A stretch of 64,000 bases of DNA, from NCBI GenBank assembly GCA_913776825.1, contig CAJYPV010000032.1:62001-126000 (forward strand), in the 5' to 3' direction. This document shows, in pieces, positions 42,938 to 52,694 of this stretch. Under the pieces are notes generated by a model. It searched no databases. It saw nothing but the letters and a program-made list of their open reading frames with translations, and was not told where the DNA came from. Origin of the DNA: Burkholderiaceae bacterium (GTDB lineage: Bacteria > Pseudomonadota > Gammaproteobacteria > Burkholderiales > Burkholderiaceae_C). The number at the start of each line of letters is the position of its first letter. Position 1 is the first letter of the stretch. The position numbers and the translations under genes were made by a program.

Positions 42938-44383
42938 GTGCGCCTGGGCCTGCGACTCTTCTTCGGCTTCTTCCTGATCGCTGGCTTGACCTCGGTCATC
43001 TTGCTGCGGGTGGTGCTGGGCGAGGTCAAGCCGAGCGTGCGCGAGGTGATGGAAGACATCATGGTCGACACCGCCAACCTGATGGCGGAGCTGGCGCAGG
43101 ACGATCTCGCCGCGATGCCCACCGGTGGGGACCTGACCCATAGCCGCTTCGCCAAACGCGTGCGCGCCTATGCGGACCGGCCGGTGGATGCGCACATCTG
43201 GGGGCTGCGCAAGCAGAGCCTGGACTTCCGGATCTATGTCACCGATGCACGCGGCCGAGTGGTGCTGGACAGCAGCCCCGACGGCGCGGCGCTGGGCCGG
43301 GACTTCTCGCGCTGGAACGACGTGGCGCGCACCCTGCGCGGCGGCTACGGCGCGCGCTCGTCCACCGATGCCTACGGCGATGGCGGCAGTCCGGTGATGT
43401 ATGTGGCCGCGCCGGTGCGGGTCGACGGGCGCCTCCTTGGCGTCGTCACGGTGGCCAAGCCGATCGCCACGGTGCAGCGCTTCATCGATCGCGCCGAGCG
43501 CCGCATCTGGCTGGCGGGGCTCGGTCTGCTGGCGGTGTCCTTGGCCGTGGGCGTGGCGGTGACCTGGTGGCTGGTGGTGAACGTCCGGCGCCTGCGGCGT
43601 TATGCGCTGGAGGTGCAGTTGGGCCAACGTCAGCCGCCGCCCAAGGTGCCCGGCGAGCTGGGCGAACTGGCGCAGGCCATGGACGCGATGCGCGAGCGGC
43701 TGGATGGTCGCGAACGGCTTGAGCATCTGGCGCGGGCCCTCACCCATGAACTGAAAAGCCCGCTGGCGGCGCTGCGCGGCGCCGGCGAATTGCTGCAGGA
43801 CGATCTGGACACCGCCGACCGGCAACGCTTCGCCGCGCAGGTCGTGTCGCAGAGCGAGCGCATGACCGAGCTGGTCGAGCGGCTGCTGGCGCTCTCCACG
43901 CTGGAACTGCGGCGCGGTCCGGCGCATCCGCGCGAAGTGCGGCTGGATCTGGCGGTCGATGAGGTGCTGGCCACGCTGCAGGATCTGCTGCAGCAGCAGG
44001 ACCTGACGGTGCGCTGGATCGAGCGCGACGCGCTGCGGGTGCAGGTTGATCCGGAGCTGCTGTCGCTGGCGCTGAGCAACCTGTTGAGCAATGCGGTCGA
44101 CTTCTCGCCGGCAGGGTCGACGCTGGATTTGAGCGTGCGCTCGCAGGACGGCCGCGTGGTCTTCGAGCTGCGCGACCATGGCCCCGGCGTGCCGGCGGCG
44201 GCCTTTGCGCAACTCGGCCAACGTTTCTTCTCCACCGCGCGCCCGGGCAGCCTGCGCAAGGGTTCCGGCCTGGGCCTGGCGATCGTGCGGCAGATCGCCG
44301 AGCTGCATGGTGCGCACCTGCGCTTCGAGCCGGCCGAGCCGGGATTGCGGGTGCGGCTGGACTTCACACCGACCTCACAATGA
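42938..44383 (+). CDS. creC: Sensor histidine kinase CreC
   Basis: 481 residues, GTG start at 42938, 6 bp after creB. Membrane segments near 8-26 and 190-212 bracket a periplasmic sensor region (about 165 residues). H box LARALTHELKSPLAALRG, N box LSNLLSNAVDFSP, G boxes ELRDHGPGVP and GSGLGLAIVRQIAEL. Partner of CreB. Confidence 0.9.
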   Translation: MRLGLRLFFGFFLIAGLTSVILLRVVLGEVKPSVREVMEDIMVDTANLMAELAQDDLAAMPTGGDLTHSRFAKRVRAYADRPVDAHIWGLRKQSLDFRIYVTDARGRVVLDSSPDGAALGRDFSRWNDVARTLRGGYGARSSTDAYGDGGSPVMYVAAPVRVDGRLLGVVTVAKPIATVQRFIDRAERRIWLAGLGLLAVSLAVGVAVTWWLVVNVRRLRRYALEVQLGQRQPPPKVPGELGELAQAMDAMRERLDGRERLEHLARALTHELKSPLAALRGAGELLQDDLDTADRQRFAAQVVSQSERMTELVERLLALSTLELRRGPAHPREVRLDLAVDEVLATLQDLLQQQDLTVRWIERDALRVQVDPELLSLALSNLLSNAVDFSPAGSTLDLSVRSQDGRVVFELRDHGPGVPAAAFAQLGQRFFSTARPGSLRKGSGLGLAIVRQIAELHGAHLRFEPAEPGLRVRLDFTPTSQ

Positions 44384-44447
44384 CTTCGTCCTGACCACAC
44401 CGGCGCTTTGCAGACTGCGGCCTTCCCATGACGAAGGAGCGAGGCGA

Positions 44448-45866
44448 ATGCGCACTGCGATGCGAACGATGTGGTGGAAACTGGCGGCCCTGATCGCCAT
44501 CACCGTGGTCCTGTTGATCGTGCTGACCCGGATCGGCTGGCTGGTCGATGAACGCCAGGGCCGGCAGCGAGTCGCCGAGGCCGGCGTGGCGCAGGCGCTG
44601 GCCGGCCCGCAAGTCCTGCTCGGGCCGATGTTGCAGCGCAGTTGCAGCGAAACCTGGACCCACACCACCGGCGAAGGCAAGGACCTGCGCAAGACCGACG
44701 AGCGCCGCGACTTCGTGCTGTCGACTCTGCCCGCCCAGCTTCAGGTGAACGGTGCGCTCAATCCGGTGGTGCGCCATCGCGGCCTCTTCAAGATCAACGC
44801 CTATGAAGGCCAGCTGCAGTTGCAGGCGGATTGGCCGTCCTTGTCCGCGCTGGTGCCGCGCGCCGAGCATGCGGGCGAACTGAGCTGCGGCGTTCCACGG
44901 ATGATGATGGCGCTCAGCGATGCCCGCGGCCTGCGCGCGGTGCAGTTGCGCCGGGGCGAGGAGCCGCTCGGCGTGCTGCCCGGCACCGCGAACGAGGCCT
45001 ATCCGCGCGGTCTGCATGCGCTGTTGCCGAATCAGGCGCTCGACCAGCCGCTGCAGCTGAAGGTGAGCATCGACCTGGTCGGCATGACCGACTTCGGCCT
45101 GGTTCCGGCGGCCGGCGCCACCGATGTGCGCCTGCGGTCGAGCTGGCCGCATCCCAGCTTCGGCGGCCGCTTCCTGCCGGTCACGTCCCAATTGGGCGCG
45201 GAGGGCTTCGACGCGCATTGGCAGGTCTCCGAGCTGGGCACCACCGCGCTGGCGGATGTGCTCGCCGGTCGGCCGCTGCCGGACGTGCAGCGCGATCCGG
45301 AACTGGACGCCAGCTATTCCGCGCTGCACGCCCCCGGCGCGCGCAAGGAGCAGGCACCGATCGCCGACGCGCTCGCGTTCTCGATGATCGACCCGGTGAA
45401 TCCCTATGTGATGAGCGACCGCGCCATCAAGTACGGCCTGATGTTCATCGTGCTGACCTTCGTCTGCGTCGGGCTGCTGGAAGTGCTGTCCGCGCGCCGC
45501 GTGCATCCGGTGCAGTATTTGCTGGTCGGTCTGGCGATGAGCCTGTTCTTCCTGCTGCTGCTGAGCCTGTCGGAGCATCTGGACTTTCGGCTGTCTTATG
45601 CCCTGGCGGCCAGCGCGGCGGTCGGCTCGTTGAGCGCTTACGGCGCGGCGATGCTGGGTCGATGGACGCGCGGGTTGGCGTTCGGGGGGCTGATCGCCGG
45701 CTTGTATGGCGTGCTGTTCGTGCTCCTGAGCCTGGAGCAGGCGGCCTTGCTGGTCGGCGCGCTGCTGCTGTTCGCGGCGCTGACGGCGGTGATGATGCTG
45801 ACCCGTCGCATCGACTGGTACGCCCTCGGCGGCCGCGCACCGACGGACGCTGCAGCGACTCCGTGA
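44448..45866 (+). CDS. creD: Inner-membrane protein CreD
   Basis: 472 residues. One membrane segment near the N-terminus (about 9-28), a large periplasmic domain, then five or six helices in residues 330-460 (YGLMFIVLTFVCVGLLEVLS; HPVQYLLVGLAMSLFFLLLL). CreD is the regulated output of CreBC and in other bacteria contributes to beta-lactam and colicin response. AAGGAG ten bases before ATG 44448. Confidence 0.88.
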   Translation: MRTAMRTMWWKLAALIAITVVLLIVLTRIGWLVDERQGRQRVAEAGVAQALAGPQVLLGPMLQRSCSETWTHTTGEGKDLRKTDERRDFVLSTLPAQLQVNGALNPVVRHRGLFKINAYEGQLQLQADWPSLSALVPRAEHAGELSCGVPRMMMALSDARGLRAVQLRRGEEPLGVLPGTANEAYPRGLHALLPNQALDQPLQLKVSIDLVGMTDFGLVPAAGATDVRLRSSWPHPSFGGRFLPVTSQLGAEGFDAHWQVSELGTTALADVLAGRPLPDVQRDPELDASYSALHAPGARKEQAPIADALAFSMIDPVNPYVMSDRAIKYGLMFIVLTFVCVGLLEVLSARRVHPVQYLLVGLAMSLFFLLLLSLSEHLDFRLSYALAASAAVGSLSAYGAAMLGRWTRGLAFGGLIAGLYGVLFVLLSLEQAALLVGALLLFAALTAVMMLTRRIDWYALGGRAPTDAAATP

Positions 45867-45909
45867 CAACGCGGTTGCCCGCGAGCGTCGGCTCGGTCAG
45901 CATGGGGCC

Positions 45910-47616
45910 ATGACCTCACACGATTCCAACGGAGACGCGCCCCGCGCTGGCGCGGCCGCAGGTGGGCCGCGTTTCGACTTCATCATCGTGGGCGCCGGCA
46001 CGGCCGGCTGCCTGCTGGCCAACCGGCTCAGCGCGGATGCGTCGAAGCGGGTGCTGTTGCTGGAGGCCGGCGGAAAGGACGACTACCACTGGATCCACAT
46101 CCCGGTCGGCTATCTGCACTGCATCGGCAATCCCCGCACCGACTGGCTCTACCAGACGGAGCCCGACGCGGGCCTGAACGGCCGCAGCCTGCGGTATCCG
46201 CGCGGCAAGGTGCTGGGCGGCTGCTCCAGCATCAACGGGATGATCTACATGCGCGGTCAGTCGCGCGACTATGACGACTGGGCCCGCGCCGTCGGGGACG
46301 AGGCCTGGCGCTGGGAGTCGGTCCTGCCGTTCTTCAAGCGCCATGAGCATCACTGGCGGCTGGATGCGGGCGCCGAACAGGTGGCGGGCTTCGACCCGTC
46401 CTTCCACGGCCACGGCGGTGAATGGCGGGTCGAGAAGCAACGCCTGCGTTGGGCGGTGCTCGATGCCTTCGCGGCGGCGGCACAGGAAGCGGGCATTCCC
46501 GCCACGCCGGATTTCAATCGCGGCAACAACGAAGGCGTCGGCTATTTCGAGGTCAATCAGAAAGCCGGCTGGCGCTGGAACACCGCCAAGGCCTTCCTGC
46601 GGCCGGCCTGTTATCAGCGGCCCAACTTCGAGATGTGGACCGGCGCGATGGCGCAGCGCCTGCTGCTGGAGACGGTGGAGGGCCAGCAGCGCTGCGTCGG
46701 CGTGCAGGTGCGCACACCCCATGGGATCGAGGACGCACGATTGGCGCCGCAGGGTCAGGTCTTGCTGGCAGCCGGCGCGATCGGCTCACCGCAATTGCTG
46801 CAGCTCTCGGGCATCGGGCCGGGCGACTGGCTGCAGTCGCTCGGCATCGAGGTGCGACAGGATCTGCCGGGTGTCGGCGCCAACCTGCAGGACCATTTGC
46901 AGATCCGCGCAGTGTTCAAGGTCCATGGCGTGAGCACGCTCAACACCCTGGCCGACAGCTGGTTCGGCAAGGCCCGCATCGGTCTGGAATATGCGCTGCG
47001 CCGCCGCGGTCCGATGAGCATGGCGCCCTCGCAGCTCGGCGCGTTCGCACGCAGCGGGCCGGACAAGGCCTGGCCCGATCTTCAATTCCATGTGCAGCCG
47101 CTGTCGCTGGATGCCTTCGGTGAGCCGCTGCATCGCTTCAATGCGTTGACGGCCAGCGTCTGCAATCTGAATCCGACCAGTCGCGGCACGGTGCGCATCC
47201 GCAGCGCCGACGCGGCCGATGCGCCGCGCATCGCCCCCAACTACCTCAGCACCGAAGAGGACCGCCAGGTGGCGGCCCGCAGCCTGCGCCTGACCCGGCG
47301 CATCGTGTCGCAGCCCGCGCTGGCGCGTTATCGGCCGGAGGAATTCCGTCCCGGCCCTCAATTCGATACCGACGAGGAATTGGCCCGATTGGCCGGCGAC
47401 ATCGCGACCACCATCTTCCATCCGGTCGGCACCTGCCGCATGGGACGGGAGGACGACACGCAGGCGGTGGTCGACAGCCGGCTGCGGGTGCGCGGCGTGG
47501 CGGGCCTGCGGGTGATCGACGCGAGCGTGATGCCCTCGATCACCAGCGGCAACACCAACTCGCCCACGCTGATGGTGGCCGAGCGCGCGGCCGACTGGCT
47601 GTGCCGCGGCGAGTGA
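45910..47616 (+). CDS. GMC-family FAD oxidoreductase (choline dehydrogenase-like)
   Basis: 568 residues. FAD-binding IIVGAGTAGCLLANRLS (about 24-40), GMC signature 1 in GKVLGGCSSINGMIYMRG, signature 2 GAIGSPQLLQLSGIGP and the C-terminal HPVGTCRMG plus ITSGNTNSPTLMVAERA with catalytic His and Asn. Oxidises an alcohol; the closest known type is choline dehydrogenase, but no betaine pathway genes adjoin it, so the substrate stays open. Confidence 0.92.
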   Translation: MTSHDSNGDAPRAGAAAGGPRFDFIIVGAGTAGCLLANRLSADASKRVLLLEAGGKDDYHWIHIPVGYLHCIGNPRTDWLYQTEPDAGLNGRSLRYPRGKVLGGCSSINGMIYMRGQSRDYDDWARAVGDEAWRWESVLPFFKRHEHHWRLDAGAEQVAGFDPSFHGHGGEWRVEKQRLRWAVLDAFAAAAQEAGIPATPDFNRGNNEGVGYFEVNQKAGWRWNTAKAFLRPACYQRPNFEMWTGAMAQRLLLETVEGQQRCVGVQVRTPHGIEDARLAPQGQVLLAAGAIGSPQLLQLSGIGPGDWLQSLGIEVRQDLPGVGANLQDHLQIRAVFKVHGVSTLNTLADSWFGKARIGLEYALRRRGPMSMAPSQLGAFARSGPDKAWPDLQFHVQPLSLDAFGEPLHRFNALTASVCNLNPTSRGTVRIRSADAADAPRIAPNYLSTEEDRQVAARSLRLTRRIVSQPALARYRPEEFRPGPQFDTDEELARLAGDIATTIFHPVGTCRMGREDDTQAVVDSRLRVRGVAGLRVIDASVMPSITSGNTNSPTLMVAERAADWLCRGE

Positions 47617-47702
47617 GGTGACGGCGTCCCGGGCGGGGCCGCCGCGGCCGACCGATCGAGCGCGCGTCGGAACGCCCGCTCGATTCGGTGGCGCTGGAGG
47701 GA

Positions 47703-49079
47703 TCAGGCGCTGAAGCGCTCTTCCAGATAGGCCAGCAGGGTGCGCAGGGTTTGGGCCTCGCCACCGACCGGGCGACCCGGACGCGAGACATCGTTCCAGG
47801 CGAACAGGTCGATGTGCAGCCAGTCCTGCTGCGCCGGCACGAAGGCTTCGAGGAACAGCGCGGCATTGATCGCGCCGGCCAGCGCATTGCGGCCGGTGTT
47901 GACGATGTCGCCGATGCTGGAGGTGATGCCTTCCTTGTAGGGCGCCCACAGCGGCATGTGCCACATCGGGTCGTCCATCTTCAGGCCCAGGTCGACCAGG
48001 TCGCGGCCGGTGTCCATGTGGCGGGTGAACAGCGCCGGCAGTTGCGCGCCCAGCGCGATGCGGGCGGCGCCGGTCAGCGTGGCCATGTCGATGATCAGCT
48101 CGGGCTCGAACTCGGTGGCGTAGGCCAGCGCGTCGCACAGCACCACGCGGCCTTCGGCGTCGGTGTTGCCGATCTCGATGTGCAGGCCGGCGCGGGTCTT
48201 GATCACATCGCCAGGGCGGTAGGCATTGCCGGAGATCGAGTTCTCCACCGCCGGGATCAGCACCTGCAGGCGCATCGGCAGCTTCAGCGCCATGATCAGC
48301 GTCGCCAGGCCCAGCACATTGGCGGCGCCGCCCATGTCCTTCTTCATCTGGCGCATGCCGTCGGCGGGCTTGATGTCCAGTCCGCCGGTGTCGAAGCACA
48401 CGCCCTTGCCGACCAAAGTCAGGCGCGGATGCTTGTCGCTGCCCCAGTTCAGCTCGATCAGGCGGGGCGCGCGGGGGCTGGCGCGGCCGACCGCATGGAT
48501 GGCCGGGAAGTTCTTCTTCAGCAGGTCGTCGCCGACGATTTCCTTGAACTTGGCGCCATGCTGCTTGCCGACCACGGCCGCGGCCTTGGACAGCTCTTCC
48601 GGTCCCATGTGCTCGGCCGGCGTGTTGACCAGGTCCCGCACCGCAGAAATCGCGGTGGCGATGGCCAGGCCGCGCTGACCGTCCGCGCTGCTCTTGATCA
48701 GCAATTGCGCGGGCTGGCGCTTGCGCGGCTTGTACAGGTCGAACTGGTAGCAACCCAGCTCCCAGGACAGCGCGGCGGCTTCATCCTGCAGGGCCAGGCC
48801 GTCGGACGACAGCGTGTAGTGACCTTCCGGCAGGCTCAGCGGCAAGGCCGACAGGGCGAACGGATGGGCCGCATGGGCCACGCCGGCGAAGACCTGGGCC
48901 AGCTTGCCGTCGTCGCCGGGCACCAAAGCGAAGGTGTCGGGCGCGGCGCTGAAGCCCAGGGTGGCGAGCCACTGCTGGGTCCGCTTGGGCAGGCTGGGCG
49001 CCAGCGCTTGATAGGCCGCGCGATCCAGCGCCAGGATGGGCGTGGCGCGGGCCACCGAAGTCTTGAATTGAACGTTCAT
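47703..49079 (-). CDS. Leucyl aminopeptidase family protein (M17)
   Basis: 458 residues, a little shorter than PepA. Metal ligands in GKGVCFDTGGLDIKPADGM and KKDMGGAANVLG, signature NTDAEGRVVL. Dinuclear zinc/manganese exopeptidase. ATG 49079 (MNVQFKTSVARATPIL) chosen; the frame above is open but without family similarity. Convergent with the GMC gene. Confidence 0.93.
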   Translation of the reverse strand: MNVQFKTSVARATPILALDRAAYQALAPSLPKRTQQWLATLGFSAAPDTFALVPGDDGKLAQVFAGVAHAAHPFALSALPLSLPEGHYTLSSDGLALQDEAAALSWELGCYQFDLYKPRKRQPAQLLIKSSADGQRGLAIATAISAVRDLVNTPAEHMGPEELSKAAAVVGKQHGAKFKEIVGDDLLKKNFPAIHAVGRASPRAPRLIELNWGSDKHPRLTLVGKGVCFDTGGLDIKPADGMRQMKKDMGGAANVLGLATLIMALKLPMRLQVLIPAVENSISGNAYRPGDVIKTRAGLHIEIGNTDAEGRVVLCDALAYATEFEPELIIDMATLTGAARIALGAQLPALFTRHMDTGRDLVDLGLKMDDPMWHMPLWAPYKEGITSSIGDIVNTGRNALAGAINAALFLEAFVPAQQDWLHIDLFAWNDVSRPGRPVGGEAQTLRTLLAYLEERFSA

Positions 49080-49307
49080 CGGATGTCGCCGTACGGCTGA
49101 AAGGGGCCGGCCCGGTAGGGCCGCGAACCGGGCGTGGGCCATCCGGGTCGGACAGCCATCCGCGCCCGTATCGACAGGGAGGTGGCGCATTCTCGCTTGC
49201 AGGCCTCGCGGCGACGCAAGGCATCCCAGAACCGGGCGACAACCGCCCGTCATCCGACGGAAGGCGTTCCTGCGCCGCAGCGCGGTGGCCCGCGCCGGGA
49301 GGTGCGG

Positions 49308-49757
49308 TCAGCAGGCCTGCCGCAGTCGGGCGAGCAACGCCTGCGCGGCCACGGTCGTGCCGGCGGGCGCGGTGGCGCTGGCGGCGGACATCGCCGGGTT
49401 GTCCAGCGCGGCCTGGATCAGCCGCTGGGACGCCCCGGGCTGGGGCAGCACCGGTCCGATGAAACAGAGCCGCTCACCGGCGCCGATCAGCAGCGTGGGG
49501 AAGGTCTCGACCTCCAGGTCATCGACCAGTTCAGCGTCGTCCTCGATGTCCACCCAGACGAACTGGACCTGCGGATGCTGCTGGCGCAGGCGGGCGAAAT
49601 CCTCGCGGTAACCGTCGCAGACGCGGCACCAGTCCGCGCACAGACAGGCCACCAGCAGGCTCGACCCGGCGGCAGGCGCCGCAGCAGGGCCTGGCGTGAC
49701 GGAATCGACAGCGGCGGCCGGGACGGAATCAGCGGGAACGTCGGGAATGGCAGACAT
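49308..49757 (-). CDS. Thioredoxin-like protein
   Basis: 149 residues. After a 30-residue Ala/Pro-rich leader comes VACLCADWCRVCDGYREDF with the CxxC redox centre (WCRVC) and, later, VETFPTLLIGAG with the cis-proline. A thioredoxin fold with nonstandard active-site spacing residues R-V. No signal peptide, hence cytoplasmic. ATG 49757 chosen. Confidence 0.85.
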   Translation of the reverse strand: MSAIPDVPADSVPAAAVDSVTPGPAAAPAAGSSLLVACLCADWCRVCDGYREDFARLRQQHPQVQFVWVDIEDDAELVDDLEVETFPTLLIGAGERLCFIGPVLPQPGASQRLIQAALDNPAMSAASATAPAGTTVAAQALLARLRQAC

Positions 49758-50011
49758 GGGCGCAAGCTTATCGACAAAGCCCCGCCCCAGCCGGCGCGCG
49801 CCTTCTGGGGTCGTTGCGGTCTGGCGACGCTGACGGATCCCTTCCCGGTCCGCTCCAGGCCGGCTCCGGACGCCGAATGTTTCTTTAGCGAACGGAATGA
49901 GCGATGTTGGTGCGCAAACTTTTGTGATCTGCCTGTCAACGGGGCGTCGATGCACGGCGTTAGAGGTCGCAAGGCGTTCTTCCCCGCCTGGAATCCAGAA
50001 GGTCCACGACC

Positions 50012-50173
50012 ATGATGAAGTCCCAAACCCGTACCGAATCCCAACCGCGTCGCCTGCCGATGTCGGAAATGAACAGCGACAAGGGTCGCAAGCACGAGGC
50101 GTTCGAAGTCGCCAGCCTGGGCTGTGACCGCCGCAGCGTGGCCCGCGCCCTGCGTTTCGACCGCAAGCGCTGA
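50012..50173 (+). CDS. Small basic protein, unknown
   Basis: 53 residues: MMKSQTRTESQPRRLPMSEM at the start and SVARALRFDRKR at the end, rich in Arg and Lys, one cysteine. The upstream bases (CAGAAGGTCCACGACC) contain a possible ribosome site AGAAGG. GGGGCC-GCTCT-GGCCCC (50181-50197) after the stop could be a weak hairpin. I do not recognise it; codon use is in keeping with the neighbours. Confidence 0.6.
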   Translation: MMKSQTRTESQPRRLPMSEMNSDKGRKHEAFEVASLGCDRRSVARALRFDRKR

Positions 50174-50340
50174 TCCCGCCGGGGCCGCTCTGGCCCCGCG
50201 CGTCCGGCTGCACCGTTCTGGTGGCCGGCCCTCCCCCTGCTTCGCTTTGAGCTCTGCCGCCGCGTCGTGGCCGTCCGATCAGATCGACGGCTGCCGTGGC
50301 GACCAGTGCTGGCGTTCTCGCCAGCGTCGCACGGCGGGTT

Positions 50341-52650
50341 TCAGGCGATGTCGTCCTGATCCGTCTCGTCCAGCAGCGGCGCCAGCAGCCGCTCCAGCTC
50401 GGCCGGACTGAATTTCTCCAGCTGAGCGCCCCCATCGCTGCCCAGCAGGCCGTCCGCCAGGGCGCGCTTGCGGGCCTGCAGCTCCAGCATGCGTTCCTCG
50501 ATGCTGCCGTCGATCACCAATTGATGCGCGAACACCGGCCGGGTCTGTCCCAGCCGATGCGCCCGCGCCTGGGCTTGGGCATCCACCGCCGGATTCCACC
50601 AGGGATCGACCTGGATGACGGTGTCGGCGGCCGTCAGGTTCAGGCCCACGCCGCCAGCCTTCAGGCTGACCAGCATCAGCGGCACTTCTTCCGCCTGGAA
50701 GCGCCGCACCAGATCGCCGCGCCGTGATTCCGCGGTCGCACCGGTCAGGCTGAGCAGCGGGACGCCGGCCTCGGTCATGGCGGCTTCGACCAGATCCAGC
50801 ATGCCGGTGAACTGGGAGAACACCAGCACCCGGCGCCCCTCGGCCACCATGGCCGGCACCTGCGTGCGCAGCCAGTCCAGCTTGGCGGACTCCATGCCCG
50901 CCGGCAGCGCCAGCCCCGGCACCAGCCGCGGGTCGCAGCAGACCTGGCGCAGCTTGAGCATCGCGTCCAGCACCGAGATCAGCCCGTCCCCGAACACCTT
51001 CTGCTGGGCCAGCACGCGCCTGACCAGATGGTCGGCGCCGATGCGCACGCTCTCATAGAGCTGGCGCTGCCGCCCCCGCAGCGGGATGCGCACCGTCAGC
51101 ACGGTGAGCGGCGGCAGCTCGGTGGCCACCTCCGACTTCAGACGGCGCAGGATGAAGGGACGCACCTTGGCGGCCAGTTGCCGCGCGCGGTCGGCGGAGC
51201 CGATCACCTCGATCGGCTTGCGCCAGTGCCGCGCGAAGCTGCGGCTGTCGCCCAGATAGCCGGGCATCAGAAAGTCGAACTGGGTCCAGAGCTCGCCGAG
51301 ATGGTTTTCCAGCGGCGTGCCGGTGAGCACCAGGCGCTGGTCGGCCTCCAGCCGCCGCAGCGCCCGAGCAGCGCGGGAGCGCGGGTTCTTCACCGCCTGC
51401 GCCTCGTCCAGCACCAGCACTGAAAACCGATGGCGGCTCAGCGCCCGCAGCTCGCGCCAGACCAGGCCGTAGCTGCACAACAGCAGATCGACCTCGCCCA
51501 GTTGCGCCAGCACCTCGCGGCGCTGCGCGGGATCGCTCAGCGTCGCCACCCGCAGGCCGGGCGCGATGCGGGCGGCTTCCGCCGCCCAGTTGAACATCAG
51601 CGAGGTCGGCGCCACGACCAGCGCCGGCCGCGTCAGCCGGCCGGCCTGGCGCTCCACCCACAGATGGGCCAGCGCCTGGGCCGTCTTGCCCAGGCCCATG
51701 TCGTCGGCCAGGATGCCGCCCAGCGATTGCCGCGCCAGATACTGCAGCCAGGCCAGCCCCTGTAATTGATAAGGACGCAGCTGGATGCCCAGCCCATCCG
51801 GCTGCTGCTGGGGCGGCGGCGGGCCGGCGGACTGCAGCCGGCGCCACATCGCGCGCAACTCATCTGCGCCGTAGACCTGCCAGCGGCTGTTCGCGCCTTC
51901 CAGCAGCGACAGCCGGGCGGCCTCCCAGGATGTCAGGGTCACCGCCCCACGCCGGGATCGCTGGACCACCAGCACTTCCAGCAGATTCAACATCAACTGC
52001 TTGAGCGGGGCGGCGGTCGTATGCAGCCGCCGACCGCCGGGCGCGCGCAGGCTGATGATGGCGTCATCGTCGATGAGGCTGATGGACTCGGCGGCCAGCC
52101 AGCGCCGGTCACCGCGCAGCAGATGCCAGATCAGCGGCGCCAGATCGACCCGCTCGCCCTGCACCACCACGCCCAGACTCAGCAGCCAGGAGCCCTTGCG
52201 GCGTGACAGACCCAAGGTCTGCACCCGGTCCGGCTCGGTTGCCCCCTTGTCGGTCTCGGGTTGGAGGTCCAGCGACCAGGCATCGATCGCCTGGCTGTGG
52301 TGGGCGAAGCCGGGGCGGATGTCCACCTCCCAGCCGTGCTCGCGCAACAGCGGCACCTGCTCGACGACGAAGTCAGCGAAGAATTCCTCCTGCTCCAGCG
52401 TCCAGCAAGGCGTCAACGCGCGGCCGAAGCTCAGGTCGCGCCATTGCAGCATCTCGGGATCGACCGCCCGCAGCGGCAGTTGCTCCCACAGGCGCCGGTC
52501 GGCGTCGGAGGTCGGCCAGCGGCCGAGCTGCACCAGCGTGACCTGATCGCCGCGCGGTCCCATGCGGCTGTGCGGACGCATGCCCAGCAGGCCGTCACCT
52601 CGGGTCAGGGTCTGCAGGATGAGTTGAGGCGGCAGCGCGGACGAAGTCAT
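50341..52650 (-). CDS. SNF2-family DEAD/DEAH helicase-like ATPase
   Basis: 769 residues. Residues 1-290 form an N-terminal region, then ATPase lobes: LADDMGLGKTAQALAHLW (Walker A, about 312-329), VLVLDEAQAVKN (DEAQ box), VLTGTPLEN, RRVLVFSQFTGMLDL and QARAHRLGQTRPV (motif VI). A double-stranded DNA translocase of the HepA/RapA-like group. Role in repair or transcription not determined. Divergent from the next gene by only 44 bp. Confidence 0.92.
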   Translation of the reverse strand: MTSSALPPQLILQTLTRGDGLLGMRPHSRMGPRGDQVTLVQLGRWPTSDADRRLWEQLPLRAVDPEMLQWRDLSFGRALTPCWTLEQEEFFADFVVEQVPLLREHGWEVDIRPGFAHHSQAIDAWSLDLQPETDKGATEPDRVQTLGLSRRKGSWLLSLGVVVQGERVDLAPLIWHLLRGDRRWLAAESISLIDDDAIISLRAPGGRRLHTTAAPLKQLMLNLLEVLVVQRSRRGAVTLTSWEAARLSLLEGANSRWQVYGADELRAMWRRLQSAGPPPPQQQPDGLGIQLRPYQLQGLAWLQYLARQSLGGILADDMGLGKTAQALAHLWVERQAGRLTRPALVVAPTSLMFNWAAEAARIAPGLRVATLSDPAQRREVLAQLGEVDLLLCSYGLVWRELRALSRHRFSVLVLDEAQAVKNPRSRAARALRRLEADQRLVLTGTPLENHLGELWTQFDFLMPGYLGDSRSFARHWRKPIEVIGSADRARQLAAKVRPFILRRLKSEVATELPPLTVLTVRIPLRGRQRQLYESVRIGADHLVRRVLAQQKVFGDGLISVLDAMLKLRQVCCDPRLVPGLALPAGMESAKLDWLRTQVPAMVAEGRRVLVFSQFTGMLDLVEAAMTEAGVPLLSLTGATAESRRGDLVRRFQAEEVPLMLVSLKAGGVGLNLTAADTVIQVDPWWNPAVDAQAQARAHRLGQTRPVFAHQLVIDGSIEERMLELQARKRALADGLLGSDGGAQLEKFSPAELERLLAPLLDETDQDDIA

Positions 52651-52694
52651 CGCCCGCGATTGTCAGCGCGTTGGCGATGGCAGACTGCCGACCC

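Noticed and set aside
50181..50197. Terminator after the 53-residue gene
   Set aside because: Hairpin lacks a T run; kept only as a remark.
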